Shown here: positions 43,711 through 53,560 of the stretch, in pieces
How positions within the stretch are numbered: position 1 is the stretch's first letter
How the letters are laid out: each line of letters opens with the position of its first letter
DNA from: Streptomyces anulatus
GTDB taxonomy: Bacteria > Actinomycetota > Actinomycetes > Streptomycetales > Streptomycetaceae
Direction of reading: 5' to 3'
Length of the DNA: 64,000 nucleotides
Assembly (NCBI RefSeq): GCF_000721175.1
Contig: NZ_JOEZ01000007.1
Span: 186,001 to 250,000 of the forward strand
Position numbers and translations under genes: made by a program
The notes under the pieces: model-generated
The model's input: only the letters and a program-made list of their open reading frames with translations
The model's database searches: none
Told to the model about the DNA's origin: nothing

Positions 43711-46700
43711 GTGAGTTCCTCCTCCACCCGGCACAGTCCGCTCCGTGAGTCACGGCCGCGGACCACGGGTGCGTACCGTCTGGTGCGCACTCCGCCGGGT
43801 TCGGTGGATCCTCCTCTCCTTGACGCAGGCCAGCGCGCGGTGGTTGACCACCCCGGCGGCCCGCTGCTGGTCCTCGCCGGGCCCGGCACCGGCAAGACCA
43901 CCACCCTCGTCGAATCCGTCGCCGCGCGGGTGAACCGGGGTGCCGACCCGGCCCGCATCCTCGTCCTCACCTTCAGCCGCAAGGCCGCCGTCGAACTGCG
44001 GGACCGGATGGCCGCCCGCCTCGGGGCGGCCCGGGGCCCGCAGGCCACCACGTTCCACTCGTACTGCTACGCCCTGGTCCGGGCGCACCAGGACGCCGAT
44101 CTGTTCGCCGATCCGCTGCGCCTGCTGTCCGGGCCCGAGCAGGACGTCACCGTCCGCGAACTGCTCGCGGGCCAGCTCGACCTGGAGAAGGAGGGCCTTG
44201 CCCACGTCCGCTGGCCGGACGAGCTGCGGTCCTGCCTGACCACCCGCGGCTTCGCCGACGAGGTGCGCGCCGTGCTGGCCCGCAGCCGCGAACTGGGCCT
44301 CGGACCGGACGCGCTGGCCGCCTTCGCACGCCGCACCGGCCGCCCGGACTGGGCGGCGGCGGCCCAGTTCCTCGCCGAGTACCTCGACATCCTCGACGCC
44401 CAGGGCGTCCTGGACTACGCGGAGCTGGTGCACCGCGCGGTCCTGCTCGCCGAGCGCCCCGAGGTGGCGGAGCAGCTCGCGGGGACCTACGACGCGGTGT
44501 ACGTCGACGAGTACCAGGACACCGACCCCGCCCAGGTGCGCCTGCTGCACGCGCTGGCGGGCAACCGGGGGCGCGCGCCGGAGTCCGCCCGGGAGCGCGG
44601 GGCGGAGGAGGCAGGGGCCGGGCGGACACTGATCGCCTTCGGCGACCCCGACCAGTCGATCTACACGTTCCGGGGCGCCGATGTGAACGGCATCCTCGAC
44701 TTCCCGGACACCTTCCGCCGGGCGGACGGCGGCCCCGCACCCGTAAGCGTCCTCACCACCTCCCGCCGCTCCGGGGCCGGACTGCTGGCCGCGACCCGGC
44801 TGCTCACCCGCCGGATGCCGCTGACCCGGCTTCCCGGGGACACGGTCCGCGCCCACCGCGAGCTGCACGCCGTCCGGGACGGCGGCCGCGTGGAGACGTA
44901 CACCTACCCCACCGCGTCCACGGAGCTGGAGAACATCGCGGACCTGCTGCGCCGCGCCCACCTGGAGGACGGGGTGCCGTGGCAGGAGATGGCCGTGCTG
45001 GTACGGGCCGGAGGCCGCTCACTGCCCGCCGTCCGCCGCGCCCTCACCTCCGCCGGCGTCCCCCTGGAGGTCGACGGCGACGACCTGCCGCTGCGCCACG
45101 AACCGGCCGTCGCCCCGCTACTGACGGCCCTGCGGACGGTGGCCGCGGCGGCGCTGCACCACGCTCCCGCGGAGACCGACGAGCAGGCGGAAGCCGCGGT
45201 CACGGCCCCCTGGCTCGACACCGAGACCGCCCTCACCCTCCTCGCCTCCCCGCTCGGCTCCATGGACGCCGCCGACCTGCGCCGCCTCGGCCGGGCCCTG
45301 CGCGACGAGGAGCGCGCCGCCGGAATCCGGGTCCCCGCCCCCTCCGACACCCTGCTGGCCCGCGCCCTGGCCGAGCCCGAGCGGCTCGTCACGCACGACC
45401 CGGCGTACGCCCACGGCGCGCAGCGCCTCGGCGCGCTCCTGCGTAAGGCGCGCGAACTCCTCGAAGGCGGCGGCACCGCCGAGGAGGCCCTGTGGACCCT
45501 GTGGAACGGCACCCCCTGGCCGGGCAGGCTGGAGCGGGCCGTGCTGCGCGGCGGGGCGGGCGGGCGCAACGCCGACCGCGATCTCGACGCGGTGTGCGCC
45601 CTGTTCGACACGGCCGCCCGCGCCGAGGAGCGCACCGGTGGGCGCGGAGCCCTCAACTTCCTCGAAGAGGTCGACGCCCAGGACATCGCCGCCGACACCC
45701 TCTCCCGGCGGACCGCCCGCCCCGACGCCGTACGCCTGATGACCGCCCACCGCTCCAAGGGCCTTCAGTGGCGGATCGTCGTCGTCGCCGGGGTCCAGGA
45801 GGGGCTCTGGCCCGACCTGCGCCGCCGGGGCTCCCTCCTGGAGGCGGACCGGATCGGCCGCGACGGACTCGCCGAACCCCTCACACCCGGGGCCCTCCTC
45901 GCCGAGGAGCGGCGGCTCTTCTACGTCGCAGCCACCCGGGCCCGCGAGCGCCTGATCGTCACGGCCGTGAAGGCCCCCGCCGACGACGGCGACCAGCCCT
46001 CCCGCTTCCTGACCGAGCTGGGCGTCGAACCCCGCGACGTCACCGGCCGCCCGCGCCGCCCCCTCGCCGTCGCCGCGCTCGTCGCCGAGCTGCGGGCCAC
46101 CACCGTCGACCCGGCCGCCTCCGACGCCCTGCGCGAGGCCGCCGCCCACCGCCTCGCCCGGCTCGCCGCGCTCACCGACGACGAGGGGCAGCCGCTGGTG
46201 CCCGCGGCCCACCCGTACCGCTGGTGGGGCTTGGAGGAGCCGACCCGCTCCGCCGTCCCGCTCCGTGACCGCGACCAGCCCGTCACCCTCTCCGGCAGCG
46301 CCCTGGACCAGCTCGCCAACACCTGCGCCCTCCAGTGGTTCCTGGGCCGCGAGGTGAAGGCCGACGCCCCGGCCACCGCCGCCCAGGGGTTCGGCAACGT
46401 CGTCCACGTACTCGCCGACGAGGTCGCCTCCAGCCGTACGCCCGCCGACCTCGACGTCCTCATGGAACGCCTGGACTCCGTGTGGAACGGCCTCGCCTTC
46501 GACGCCCCCTGGAAGTCCGAGCAGGAGAAGGACCAGGCCCGCGCGGCCCTGGAACGCTTCCTGCACTGGCACGTCCTGGACCGCGGCGGCCGCACCCCCA
46601 CCGCCTGCGAGCACGACTTCGACGTGACCCTGGAGGCGGGGGAGTACGCCGTCCGTATCCGGGGCTCCATGGACCGGGTCGAACAGGACGCCGAGGGCCG

Positions 46701-47082
46701 GGCGTACGTCGTGGACTTCAAGACAGGCAAGGGCGCGCCGACCAAGGACGAGGTCGCCGCCCACCCCCAGCTCGCGGTCTACCAGCTCGCGGTCCGCGAG
46801 GGCGCCGTCGACGACGTCTTCGACGGAAAGCGCCCCGAGCCGGGCGGCGCCGAACTGGTCCAGCTCCGTCAGCCGGCCCCCAAGAAGGAAGGCGGCGACG
46901 CCTTCCCCAAGGTCCAGGCCCAGGAACCACTGGCCGGGGAGTGGGTCTCCGACCTGCTCGCCACCGCCGCCGGAAAGGTCCTGGACGAACGCTTCACGCC
47001 CACCACCGGCACCCACTGCACCCACTGCGCCTTCCGCGCCTCGTGCAGCGCGCAGCCGGAGGGGCGGCAGGTGGTGGAGTAG
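43711..47082 (+). CDS. adnA: helicase-nuclease subunit AdnA
   Basis: A 1123-residue subunit. A UvrD-like motor has Walker A LAGPGTGKTTT, motif II VYVDEYQDTDPAQ and GDPDQSIYTFRGADV. The C-terminal RecB nuclease has an upstream His (GFGNVVHVLADE), DFKTG and QLAVYQLAV. One Cys (ANTCALQWF) plus a terminal HCTHCAFRASC form an AddB-like 4Fe-4S site. AdnAB resects DNA double-strand ends in actinomycetes. GTG at 43711. Rv3202c orthologue. Confidence 0.92.
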   Translation: MSSSSTRHSPLRESRPRTTGAYRLVRTPPGSVDPPLLDAGQRAVVDHPGGPLLVLAGPGTGKTTTLVESVAARVNRGADPARILVLTFSRKAAVELRDRMAARLGAARGPQATTFHSYCYALVRAHQDADLFADPLRLLSGPEQDVTVRELLAGQLDLEKEGLAHVRWPDELRSCLTTRGFADEVRAVLARSRELGLGPDALAAFARRTGRPDWAAAAQFLAEYLDILDAQGVLDYAELVHRAVLLAERPEVAEQLAGTYDAVYVDEYQDTDPAQVRLLHALAGNRGRAPESARERGAEEAGAGRTLIAFGDPDQSIYTFRGADVNGILDFPDTFRRADGGPAPVSVLTTSRRSGAGLLAATRLLTRRMPLTRLPGDTVRAHRELHAVRDGGRVETYTYPTASTELENIADLLRRAHLEDGVPWQEMAVLVRAGGRSLPAVRRALTSAGVPLEVDGDDLPLRHEPAVAPLLTALRTVAAAALHHAPAETDEQAEAAVTAPWLDTETALTLLASPLGSMDAADLRRLGRALRDEERAAGIRVPAPSDTLLARALAEPERLVTHDPAYAHGAQRLGALLRKARELLEGGGTAEEALWTLWNGTPWPGRLERAVLRGGAGGRNADRDLDAVCALFDTAARAEERTGGRGALNFLEEVDAQDIAADTLSRRTARPDAVRLMTAHRSKGLQWRIVVVAGVQEGLWPDLRRRGSLLEADRIGRDGLAEPLTPGALLAEERRLFYVAATRARERLIVTAVKAPADDGDQPSRFLTELGVEPRDVTGRPRRPLAVAALVAELRATTVDPAASDALREAAAHRLARLAALTDDEGQPLVPAAHPYRWWGLEEPTRSAVPLRDRDQPVTLSGSALDQLANTCALQWFLGREVKADAPATAAQGFGNVVHVLADEVASSRTPADLDVLMERLDSVWNGLAFDAPWKSEQEKDQARAALERFLHWHVLDRGGRTPTACEHDFDVTLEAGEYAVRIRGSMDRVEQDAEGRAYVVDFKTGKGAPTKDEVAAHPQLAVYQLAVREGAVDDVFDGKRPEPGGAELVQLRQPAPKKEGGDAFPKVQAQEPLAGEWVSDLLATAAGKVLDERFTPTTGTHCTHCAFRASCSAQPEGRQVVE

Positions 47083-47137
47083 CGCCTCTCGTGGGCATCG
47101 GCGTGGGTTGTCGGTGGGCCCGGTTACCGTTGACCGG

Positions 47138-50100
47138 GTGTCCTCACGCATCACCGATCCGGAGCAGCTCAAGGAGCTCCTCGGGATCCCGTTCACCCCG
47201 GAGCAGACGGCCTGCATCACCGCGCCGCCCGCCCCGCAGGTGATCGTGGCCGGAGCCGGGTCGGGCAAGACCACGGTGATGGCCGCTCGCGTGGTCTGGC
47301 TGGTGGGCACCGGACAGGTCGCCCCCGAGCAGGTCCTCGGCCTCACCTTCACCAACAAGGCGGCGGGCGAGCTGGCCGAGCGCGTCCGCAAGGCGCTGAT
47401 CGCCGCCGGGGTCACCGACCCCGACGTCATCGACCCGGACAACCCCCCCGGCGAACCCACCATCTCCACCTACCACGCCTTCGCCGGCCGCCTCCTCACC
47501 GAGCACGGCCTGCGCATCGGCCTGGAGCCCACCACCCGCCTCCTCGCCGACGCCACCCGCTACCAGCTCGCGGCCAAGGTGCTGCGCGAGGCCCCGGGCC
47601 CGTATCCGGCGCTCACCCGCTCCTTCCCCACCCTGGTCAGCGATCTCCTGGCGCTCGACGGGGAGCTGTCCGAACACCTCGTACGCCCCGGGGCGCTGGA
47701 CGCGTACGACACCGAGCTGCTGCGGGAGCTGGAGACGGCCAAGCTCAGCAACGCGGACCTGCGCAGGATCCCCGAGACCGCCGAGGCCCGCCGCTCCCTC
47801 CTCGGCCTCACCGAGCGCTACCGGTCCGCCAAGCGGAGCCGGGACCTCCTGGACTTCGGCGACCAGATCGCCCTCTCCGCCGAGCTGGCCCTGACCCGGC
47901 CCGAGGTGGGGGAGATCCTGCGGAACGAGTTCCGGGTCGTGCTGCTGGACGAGTACCAGGACACGTCGGTGGCCCAGCGGCTGCTGCTGTCGGCGCTGTT
48001 CGGCAGCGGTACGGAGCCGGGAGCGGCCGGCCACGCGGTGACCGCCGTGGGCGACCCCTGCCAGGCGATCTACGGCTGGCGCGGCGCCTCCGTCGCCAAC
48101 CTGGACGACTTCCCCGAGCACTTCCCGCACGCCGACGGCACCCCCGCCACCCGTTACAGCCTCAGCGAGAACCGGCGCAGCGGCGGCCGCCTCCTCCAGC
48201 TCGCCAACGGCCTCGCCGAACCGCTGCGCGCGATGCACGAGGGCGTCGAGGCGCTGCGCCCCGCGCCGGGCGCCGAGCGGGACGGCACGGTCCGCTGCGC
48301 CCTGCTGAACACCCACACCGAGGAGATCGACTGGCTCGCCGACTCCCTCGCCCACCTCGTGCGCACCGGCACCCCGCCCGGCGAGATCGCCGTCCTGTGC
48401 CGCACCGCCGGGGACTTCCCGCAGATCCAGGCGGCCCTGGTCGCCCGGGACATCCCGGTCGAGGTCGTCGGCCTCGCCGGACTGCTGCACCTGCCCGAGG
48501 TGGCCGACCTGGTCGCCGTCTGCGAGGTCCTCCAGGACCCGGGGGCCAACGCCTCCCTGGTCCGCCTCCTCACCGGACCGCGCTGGCGCATCGGCCCCCG
48601 TGACCTCGCGCTCCTGGGCCGCCGCGCCCGCCTCCTCGTGCACCGGGCGGGCCAGGCGGACGACACCGACGCGGACCAGCGGCTCGCGGACGCGGTCGAG
48701 GGGACGGACCCGGCCGAGGTGATATCGCTCGCGGACGCGCTGGACACCTTCCTGGTCGCGGGGGACGCGGCGGACGACGGGCTGCCGTTCTCGGCGGAGG
48801 CCCGCATCCGCTTCGCCCGGCTGGCCCGTGAGCTGCGCGATCTGCGCCGCTCGCTCGCGGACCCCCTGATGGACGTCCTGCACCGCGTCCTGGCGACCAC
48901 GGGCCTGGAGGTCGAGCTGTCGGCATCGCCGCAGGCGCTGGCCGCCCGCCGACGCGAGACCCTCGCCAACTTCCTCGACACGGCGGCCCGTTTCGCCTCC
49001 CTCGACGGGGAGGCGTCGCTGCTCGCCTTCCTCGGCTTCCTGCGGACCGCCGCGCAGTACGAGAAGGGCCTCGACAACGCGCTGCCCGGCGGCGAGAACA
49101 CCGTGAAGGTCCTCACCGCCCACAAGTCCAAGGGCCTGGAGTGGGACGTCGTCGCCGTGCCCGGACTGGTCACCGGCCAGTTCCCCAGCGGCCGGTCCCG
49201 GGACGCGTGGACCGCCCAGGCCAAGGTGCTCCCGCACGCCCTGCGCGGCGACGCGGCGACGCTCCCGGCCGTCGACAGCTTCGACGCCAAGGGGCTGAAG
49301 GCGTTCAAGGAGGAGATGAAGGAGCACCAGCACACGGAGGAACTGCGCCTTGGCTACGTCACCTTCACCCGCCCCCGCTCCCTCCTCCTCGGCTCCGGCC
49401 ACTGGTGGGGCCCGTCCCAGAAGAGGACGCGCGGCCCGTCCGCCTTCCTGGAGGCGCTGTACGAGCACTGCGCGGCGGGCCACGGCGAGATCGAGGCCTG
49501 GGCGGACGAGCCCGCCGAGGACGAGGAGAACCCGGCCCTCGCGGCGCCCGACACCGACCTGGCCTGGCCGCTCCCGCTCGACGCCGACGCCCTCGCCCGC
49601 CGCCGCGCCGCCCGGGACACGGTGCTGGCCCACCTGGAGCGGCTGGCCACGGGCCACCAGGAAGAGGACGACGTACCGGCGTACGAGGACGAGCCACCGG
49701 CCGACGAGCTCTGGGACGACCGGGACGAGCTCCCCACCGAACGCCCCCCGGGGGCACCGGACACGGCGCCGGAGCCCGTACGGGAGTCCGCACCGCACAT
49801 CCCCGCCGCACGTCACCCGCAGGAGGACCCGGCGGAGCGGTTCACCCCCGAGGAGGCCCGCACCCTCGCCTCCTGGGACCGCGACCTGGAATCGCTGGCG
49901 GGGGAGCTGCGCCGCGCCCGCGCCACCGTGCGTGAGGTCCTCGTGCCCGCATCGCTCTCCGCCACCCAGCTGCTGCGGCTGGCCGAGGACCCCGACGCCT
50001 TCGCCCAGGAGCTGGCCCGGCCCATGCCCCGCCCGCCGGGGCCCGCCGCCCGCCGGGGGACCAGGTTCCACGCCTGGGTGGAATCGCGGTACGAGGAACT

Positions 50101-50542
50101 GCCGCTGCCCATGCTCGGCCCCGACGAACTGCCCGGGGGCGACGAGAGCGACGCGGAGATCGCCGACGAGCGGGACCTCGCCGAGCTCAAGGAGGCGTTC
50201 GAGCGCACCGCGTACGCCCGGCGCACGCCGTACCGGGTCGAGACCCCGTTCCAGATCACCCTCGCGGGCCGGGTGATCCGGGGCCGGATCGACGCCGTGT
50301 ACCGCACGGGTGACCGCTACGAGATCGTCGACTGGAAGACCACCCGCCACCGCACCGCCGACCCGCTCCAGCTCGCCGTCTACCGGCTGGCCTGGGCCGA
50401 GCTGCACGATCTGCCGCTCGACGCCGTCACCGCCACCTTCCTCTACGTACGCAGCGGGGAGACCGTCCATCCGCGGGGGCTGCCCGGCCGGGCCGAGCTG
50501 GAGCGGATCCTGCTGGACGAGCCCGCCCCGGAGGACGGATAG
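47138..50542 (+). CDS. adnB: helicase-nuclease subunit AdnB
   Basis: A 1134-residue partner of AdnA. Motor motifs are VAGAGSGKTT, LLDEYQDTS and GDPCQAIYGWRGASV; the C-terminal nuclease has RGTRFHAWVE, IRGRIDAVY and IVDWKTT with QLAVYRLAW. An acidic insert lies at about 780-900. GTG at 47138 is used; TACCGT lies 7 nt upstream, so a leaderless start is possible, and a TTG at 47108 is less likely. In mycobacteria the B motor drives translocation. 55 bp after adnA. Confidence 0.92.
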   Translation: MSSRITDPEQLKELLGIPFTPEQTACITAPPAPQVIVAGAGSGKTTVMAARVVWLVGTGQVAPEQVLGLTFTNKAAGELAERVRKALIAAGVTDPDVIDPDNPPGEPTISTYHAFAGRLLTEHGLRIGLEPTTRLLADATRYQLAAKVLREAPGPYPALTRSFPTLVSDLLALDGELSEHLVRPGALDAYDTELLRELETAKLSNADLRRIPETAEARRSLLGLTERYRSAKRSRDLLDFGDQIALSAELALTRPEVGEILRNEFRVVLLDEYQDTSVAQRLLLSALFGSGTEPGAAGHAVTAVGDPCQAIYGWRGASVANLDDFPEHFPHADGTPATRYSLSENRRSGGRLLQLANGLAEPLRAMHEGVEALRPAPGAERDGTVRCALLNTHTEEIDWLADSLAHLVRTGTPPGEIAVLCRTAGDFPQIQAALVARDIPVEVVGLAGLLHLPEVADLVAVCEVLQDPGANASLVRLLTGPRWRIGPRDLALLGRRARLLVHRAGQADDTDADQRLADAVEGTDPAEVISLADALDTFLVAGDAADDGLPFSAEARIRFARLARELRDLRRSLADPLMDVLHRVLATTGLEVELSASPQALAARRRETLANFLDTAARFASLDGEASLLAFLGFLRTAAQYEKGLDNALPGGENTVKVLTAHKSKGLEWDVVAVPGLVTGQFPSGRSRDAWTAQAKVLPHALRGDAATLPAVDSFDAKGLKAFKEEMKEHQHTEELRLGYVTFTRPRSLLLGSGHWWGPSQKRTRGPSAFLEALYEHCAAGHGEIEAWADEPAEDEENPALAAPDTDLAWPLPLDADALARRRAARDTVLAHLERLATGHQEEDDVPAYEDEPPADELWDDRDELPTERPPGAPDTAPEPVRESAPHIPAARHPQEDPAERFTPEEARTLASWDRDLESLAGELRRARATVREVLVPASLSATQLLRLAEDPDAFAQELARPMPRPPGPAARRGTRFHAWVESRYEELPLPMLGPDELPGGDESDAEIADERDLAELKEAFERTAYARRTPYRVETPFQITLAGRVIRGRIDAVYRTGDRYEIVDWKTTRHRTADPLQLAVYRLAWAELHDLPLDAVTATFLYVRSGETVHPRGLPGRAELERILLDEPAPEDG

Positions 50543-50552
50543 GCTCAAGAGC

Positions 50553-51947
50553 ATGAGCGAGACCCCGGACAGCGCCGTCCGTACGTACACCGAACAGCAC
50601 CGCGCAGCCTTCCTCGACGACCTCGCCGAGTGGCTGCGCATCCCGTCCGTATCCGCGCAGCCGGAGCACGACGGGGACGTACGGCGCAGTGCCGAGTGGC
50701 TGAGCGCGAAGCTCAAGGAGACCGGCTTCCCGGTCACCGAGATCTGGGAGACCCCCGGCGCCCCGGCGGTCTTCGCCGAGTGGCCCAGCGACGACCCGGA
50801 CGCCCCGGCGGTCCTCGTCTACGGCCACCACGACGTGCAGCCCGCCGCCCGCGAGGACGGCTGGGCGACCGACCCGTTCGAGCCGGTGATCCGGGACGGC
50901 CGGATGTACGCACGCGGCGCGGCCGACGACAAGGGCCAGGTGTTCTTCCACACCCTCGGGGTCCGCGCCCACCTGGCAGCGACCGGCCGCACCACCCCGG
51001 CCGTCCACCTCAAGCTGCTCATCGAGGGCGAGGAGGAGTCCGGCTCCCCGAACTTCCGCGCCCTCGCCGAGCAGCACGCGGACCGGCTCGCCGCCGACGC
51101 GGTGATCGTCTCGGACACCGGTATGTGGGACGAGGACACCCCGACCGTCTGCACCGGCATGCGCGGCCTCGCGGAGTGCGAGATCGAGCTGTACGGCCCC
51201 GCCCAGGACATCCACTCCGGATCGTTCGGCGGAGCCGTCCCCAACCCCGCCACCGAGATCGCCCGCCTGGTCGCCGCCCTTCACGACGCGGACGGCAAGG
51301 TCGCGATCCCCGGCTTCTACGACGGGGTCACCGACCTCACCGGCACCGAGCGGGCCCTCTTCGCCGAGCTGCCCTTCGACGAGGCCACCTGGCTGCGCAC
51401 CGCGAAGTCGGGAGCCGCCTCCGGCGAGGCCGGGTACTCCACGCTGGAGCGTGTCTGGGCCCGCCCCACCGCCGAGGTCAACGGCATCGGCGGCGGCTAC
51501 CAGGGCGCCGGCAGCAAGACGATCATCCCCTCCTCCGCCCTGGTGAAGATCAGCTTCCGGCTGGTCGACGGCCAGGACCCCGACCACGTACAGCGGGCGG
51601 TCCAGGCCTGGACCGAGGCCCGCATTCCGGCGGGCGTCCGCCACCGGATCGCCTTCCAGCCCGCCACCCGCCCCTGCCTGACCCCGCTGGACCACCCCGC
51701 CCTGCAGGCCGTGGCCCGCGCGATGGGCCGGGCCTTCGGGAAGAAGATCCTCTTCACCCGCGAAGGAGGCTCGGGGCCCGCCGCCGACCTCAGGGACGTC
51801 CTCGGCGCCCCCGTCCTCTTCCTCGGCGTCTCCGTCCCCTCCGACGGCTGGCACGCCCCCGACGAGAAGGTCGAACTGGACCTCCTCCTCAAGGGCGTGG
51901 AGACGACCGCCCACCTGTGGGGCGAGCTGGCCACGGCACTGAGCTGA
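50553..51947 (+). CDS. M20 family dipeptidase
   Basis: A 464-residue metallopeptidase. Metal-binding segments are YGHHDVQP, GAADDKGQ, EGEEESGS and VSDTGMW; the lid domain holds NGIGGGYQGAGSKTIIP. Cytoplasmic. It occupies the place of the mycobacterial TrkA-like channel gene (Rv3200c) between adnB and nudC. ATG at 50553, 10 bp after adnB. Confidence 0.88.
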   Translation: MSETPDSAVRTYTEQHRAAFLDDLAEWLRIPSVSAQPEHDGDVRRSAEWLSAKLKETGFPVTEIWETPGAPAVFAEWPSDDPDAPAVLVYGHHDVQPAAREDGWATDPFEPVIRDGRMYARGAADDKGQVFFHTLGVRAHLAATGRTTPAVHLKLLIEGEEESGSPNFRALAEQHADRLAADAVIVSDTGMWDEDTPTVCTGMRGLAECEIELYGPAQDIHSGSFGGAVPNPATEIARLVAALHDADGKVAIPGFYDGVTDLTGTERALFAELPFDEATWLRTAKSGAASGEAGYSTLERVWARPTAEVNGIGGGYQGAGSKTIIPSSALVKISFRLVDGQDPDHVQRAVQAWTEARIPAGVRHRIAFQPATRPCLTPLDHPALQAVARAMGRAFGKKILFTREGGSGPAADLRDVLGAPVLFLGVSVPSDGWHAPDEKVELDLLLKGVETTAHLWGELATALS

Positions 51948-52030
51948 ATGCCCGGAACTCCGCTGAATCCTCTGCACACCTCCACGTACCTGTGCACACC
52001 CGATCCACCCAGGGGGAGTAGGAAGCACCT

Positions 52031-52987
52031 GTGAGCACCTTCGACAACGCCACCGCAGACCGTCCGATCGGCCTCACCGCGCCGAGCGGCATCGACCGCG
52101 CGGCACACCACCGCCTCGACGAGGCGTGGCTGGCCGTGGCGTGGAGCCACCCGACGACCCGCGTCTTCGTCGTCTCCGGCGGGCAGGTGCTGATCGACGA
52201 CACCCCCGACGGGGGCACCGAGATCGTCATGACCCAGGCCTTCGAGGCCCCGGTCACCGAGACCCACCGGTACTTCCTCGGCACCGACGAGGACAGCGTC
52301 AGCTACTTCGCGCTCCAGAAGGACTCGCTGCCCGGCCGCATGGACCAGTCGGCCCGGCCCGCCGGACTCCGCGAAGCGGGCCTTCTCCTCGGCCCCCGCG
52401 ACGCGGGCCTGCTGGTGCACGCCGTCGCCCTGGAGAACTGGCAGCGCCTGCACCGCTTCTGCTCCCGCTGCGGCGAGCGCACCGTCATCGCGGCGGCCGG
52501 TCACATCCGCCGCTGCCAGGCCTGCGGGGCCGAGCACTACCCGCGCACCGACCCGGCGGTCATCATGCTGGTCACCGACGACCAGGACCGGGCCCTGCTG
52601 GGCCGCCAGGTGCACTGGCCGGAGGGCCGCTTCTCCACGCTCGCCGGATTCGTCGAGCCGGGGGAGTCGATCGAGCAGTCCGTGGCCCGCGAGGTGCACG
52701 AGGAAGCCGGCATCACCGTCGGCGAGGTCGAGTACATCGCCAGCCAGCCGTGGCCCTTCCCCTCCAGCCTGATGCTCGGCTTCATGGCGCGCGCGACCTC
52801 CTTCGACATCACCGTCGACGGCGAGGAGATCGAGGAGGCCCGCTGGTTCTCCCGCGAGGACCTCACCGCCGCCTTCGAGTCCGGCGAGGTCATGCCCCCG
52901 TTCGGCATCTCGATCGCGGCCCGGCTGATCGAGCTCTGGTACGGCAAGCCGCTCCCGAGGCCCGGCGGCGCGAAGCGGACCGGCTGA
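52031..52987 (+). CDS. nudC: NAD+ diphosphatase / RNA deNADding enzyme
   Basis: A 318-residue NudC. The zinc ribbon is FCSRCGER/CQACG; the Nudix box is GFVEPGESIEQSVAREVHEE; the NAD signature SQPWPFPSSLM follows. GTG at 52031 with GGGGGAG upstream. It hydrolyses NAD(H) and can remove NAD caps from RNA. A 30-bp stem terminator follows. Confidence 0.94.
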   Translation: MSTFDNATADRPIGLTAPSGIDRAAHHRLDEAWLAVAWSHPTTRVFVVSGGQVLIDDTPDGGTEIVMTQAFEAPVTETHRYFLGTDEDSVSYFALQKDSLPGRMDQSARPAGLREAGLLLGPRDAGLLVHAVALENWQRLHRFCSRCGERTVIAAAGHIRRCQACGAEHYPRTDPAVIMLVTDDQDRALLGRQVHWPEGRFSTLAGFVEPGESIEQSVAREVHEEAGITVGEVEYIASQPWPFPSSLMLGFMARATSFDITVDGEEIEEARWFSREDLTAAFESGEVMPPFGISIAARLIELWYGKPLPRPGGAKRTG

Positions 52988-52988
52988 G

Positions 52989-53051
52989 CGCCCCCCCGGA
53001 CACACGTATGCCCCCGGCATCGCCGGGGGCATACGTGTGTCCGGGGGGGCG
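52989..53051. terminator. 30-bp perfect stem between nudC and mycoredoxin
   Basis: 52989-53018 and 53022-53051 are perfectly complementary with an ATC loop. It lies between converging genes and would end both transcripts. Confidence 0.9.
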
Positions 53052-53065
53052 TTCCACCGGCCGGA

Positions 53066-53320
53066 TCAGGCGGCGAGCGCCTGCTTCACCTGGGCGAGCG
53101 ACGGGTTCGTCATGACCGACTCGGTGCCCGAGGGGGCCACGACCAGCAGCGTGGGGACCGTCTGGTTTCCGCCATTCGCCTTCTCGACGAACGCGGCCGA
53201 CTCCGGGTCGTGCTCGATGTTGACCTCGTTGTACGCGATGCCCTCGCGGTCCATCTGGCTCTTCAGCCGGCGGCAGTAGCCGCACCAGGTGGTGCTGTAC
53301 ATCGTCACAGTGCCCGCCAT
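53066..53320 (-). CDS. mrx1: mycoredoxin (glutaredoxin-like)
   Basis: An 84-residue glutaredoxin-fold protein with active site CGYC (Cys13, Cys16) and the cis-Pro segment QTVPTLLV. Mycoredoxins reduce mycothiol mixed disulfides. ATG at 53320 with GGAG upstream. It lies divergently from uvrD2, as Rv3198A does. Confidence 0.92.
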   Translation of the reverse strand: MAGTVTMYSTTWCGYCRRLKSQMDREGIAYNEVNIEHDPESAAFVEKANGGNQTVPTLLVVAPSGTESVMTNPSLAQVKQALAA

Positions 53321-53560
53321 GTCGCTGGCGCTCCTTCGTCTCGTCCGTACCGCTGCGCGGCCGGCAGCGTCACCTACGGTCCGGCCACTGTCCGCAGCCG
53401 TCCCGCACGGTTGAGGAACGTACGGGAGACCTTCACCATTCCCGTGGCGGCGGTGCCGGCCCCGCCCAGGGCCCCGCACCGCCGGGTCCCGGTACGACGA
53501 ATGCCTCACCCCTGTGGACAACCGCCGCGTCCGCCCCCTGGGACCTGGCAGCATGGCGGG

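Noticed and set aside
47144..50737. 1197-codon open frame antisense to adnB
   Set aside because: Same antisense artefact; adnB has clear helicase and nuclease motifs on the other strand.
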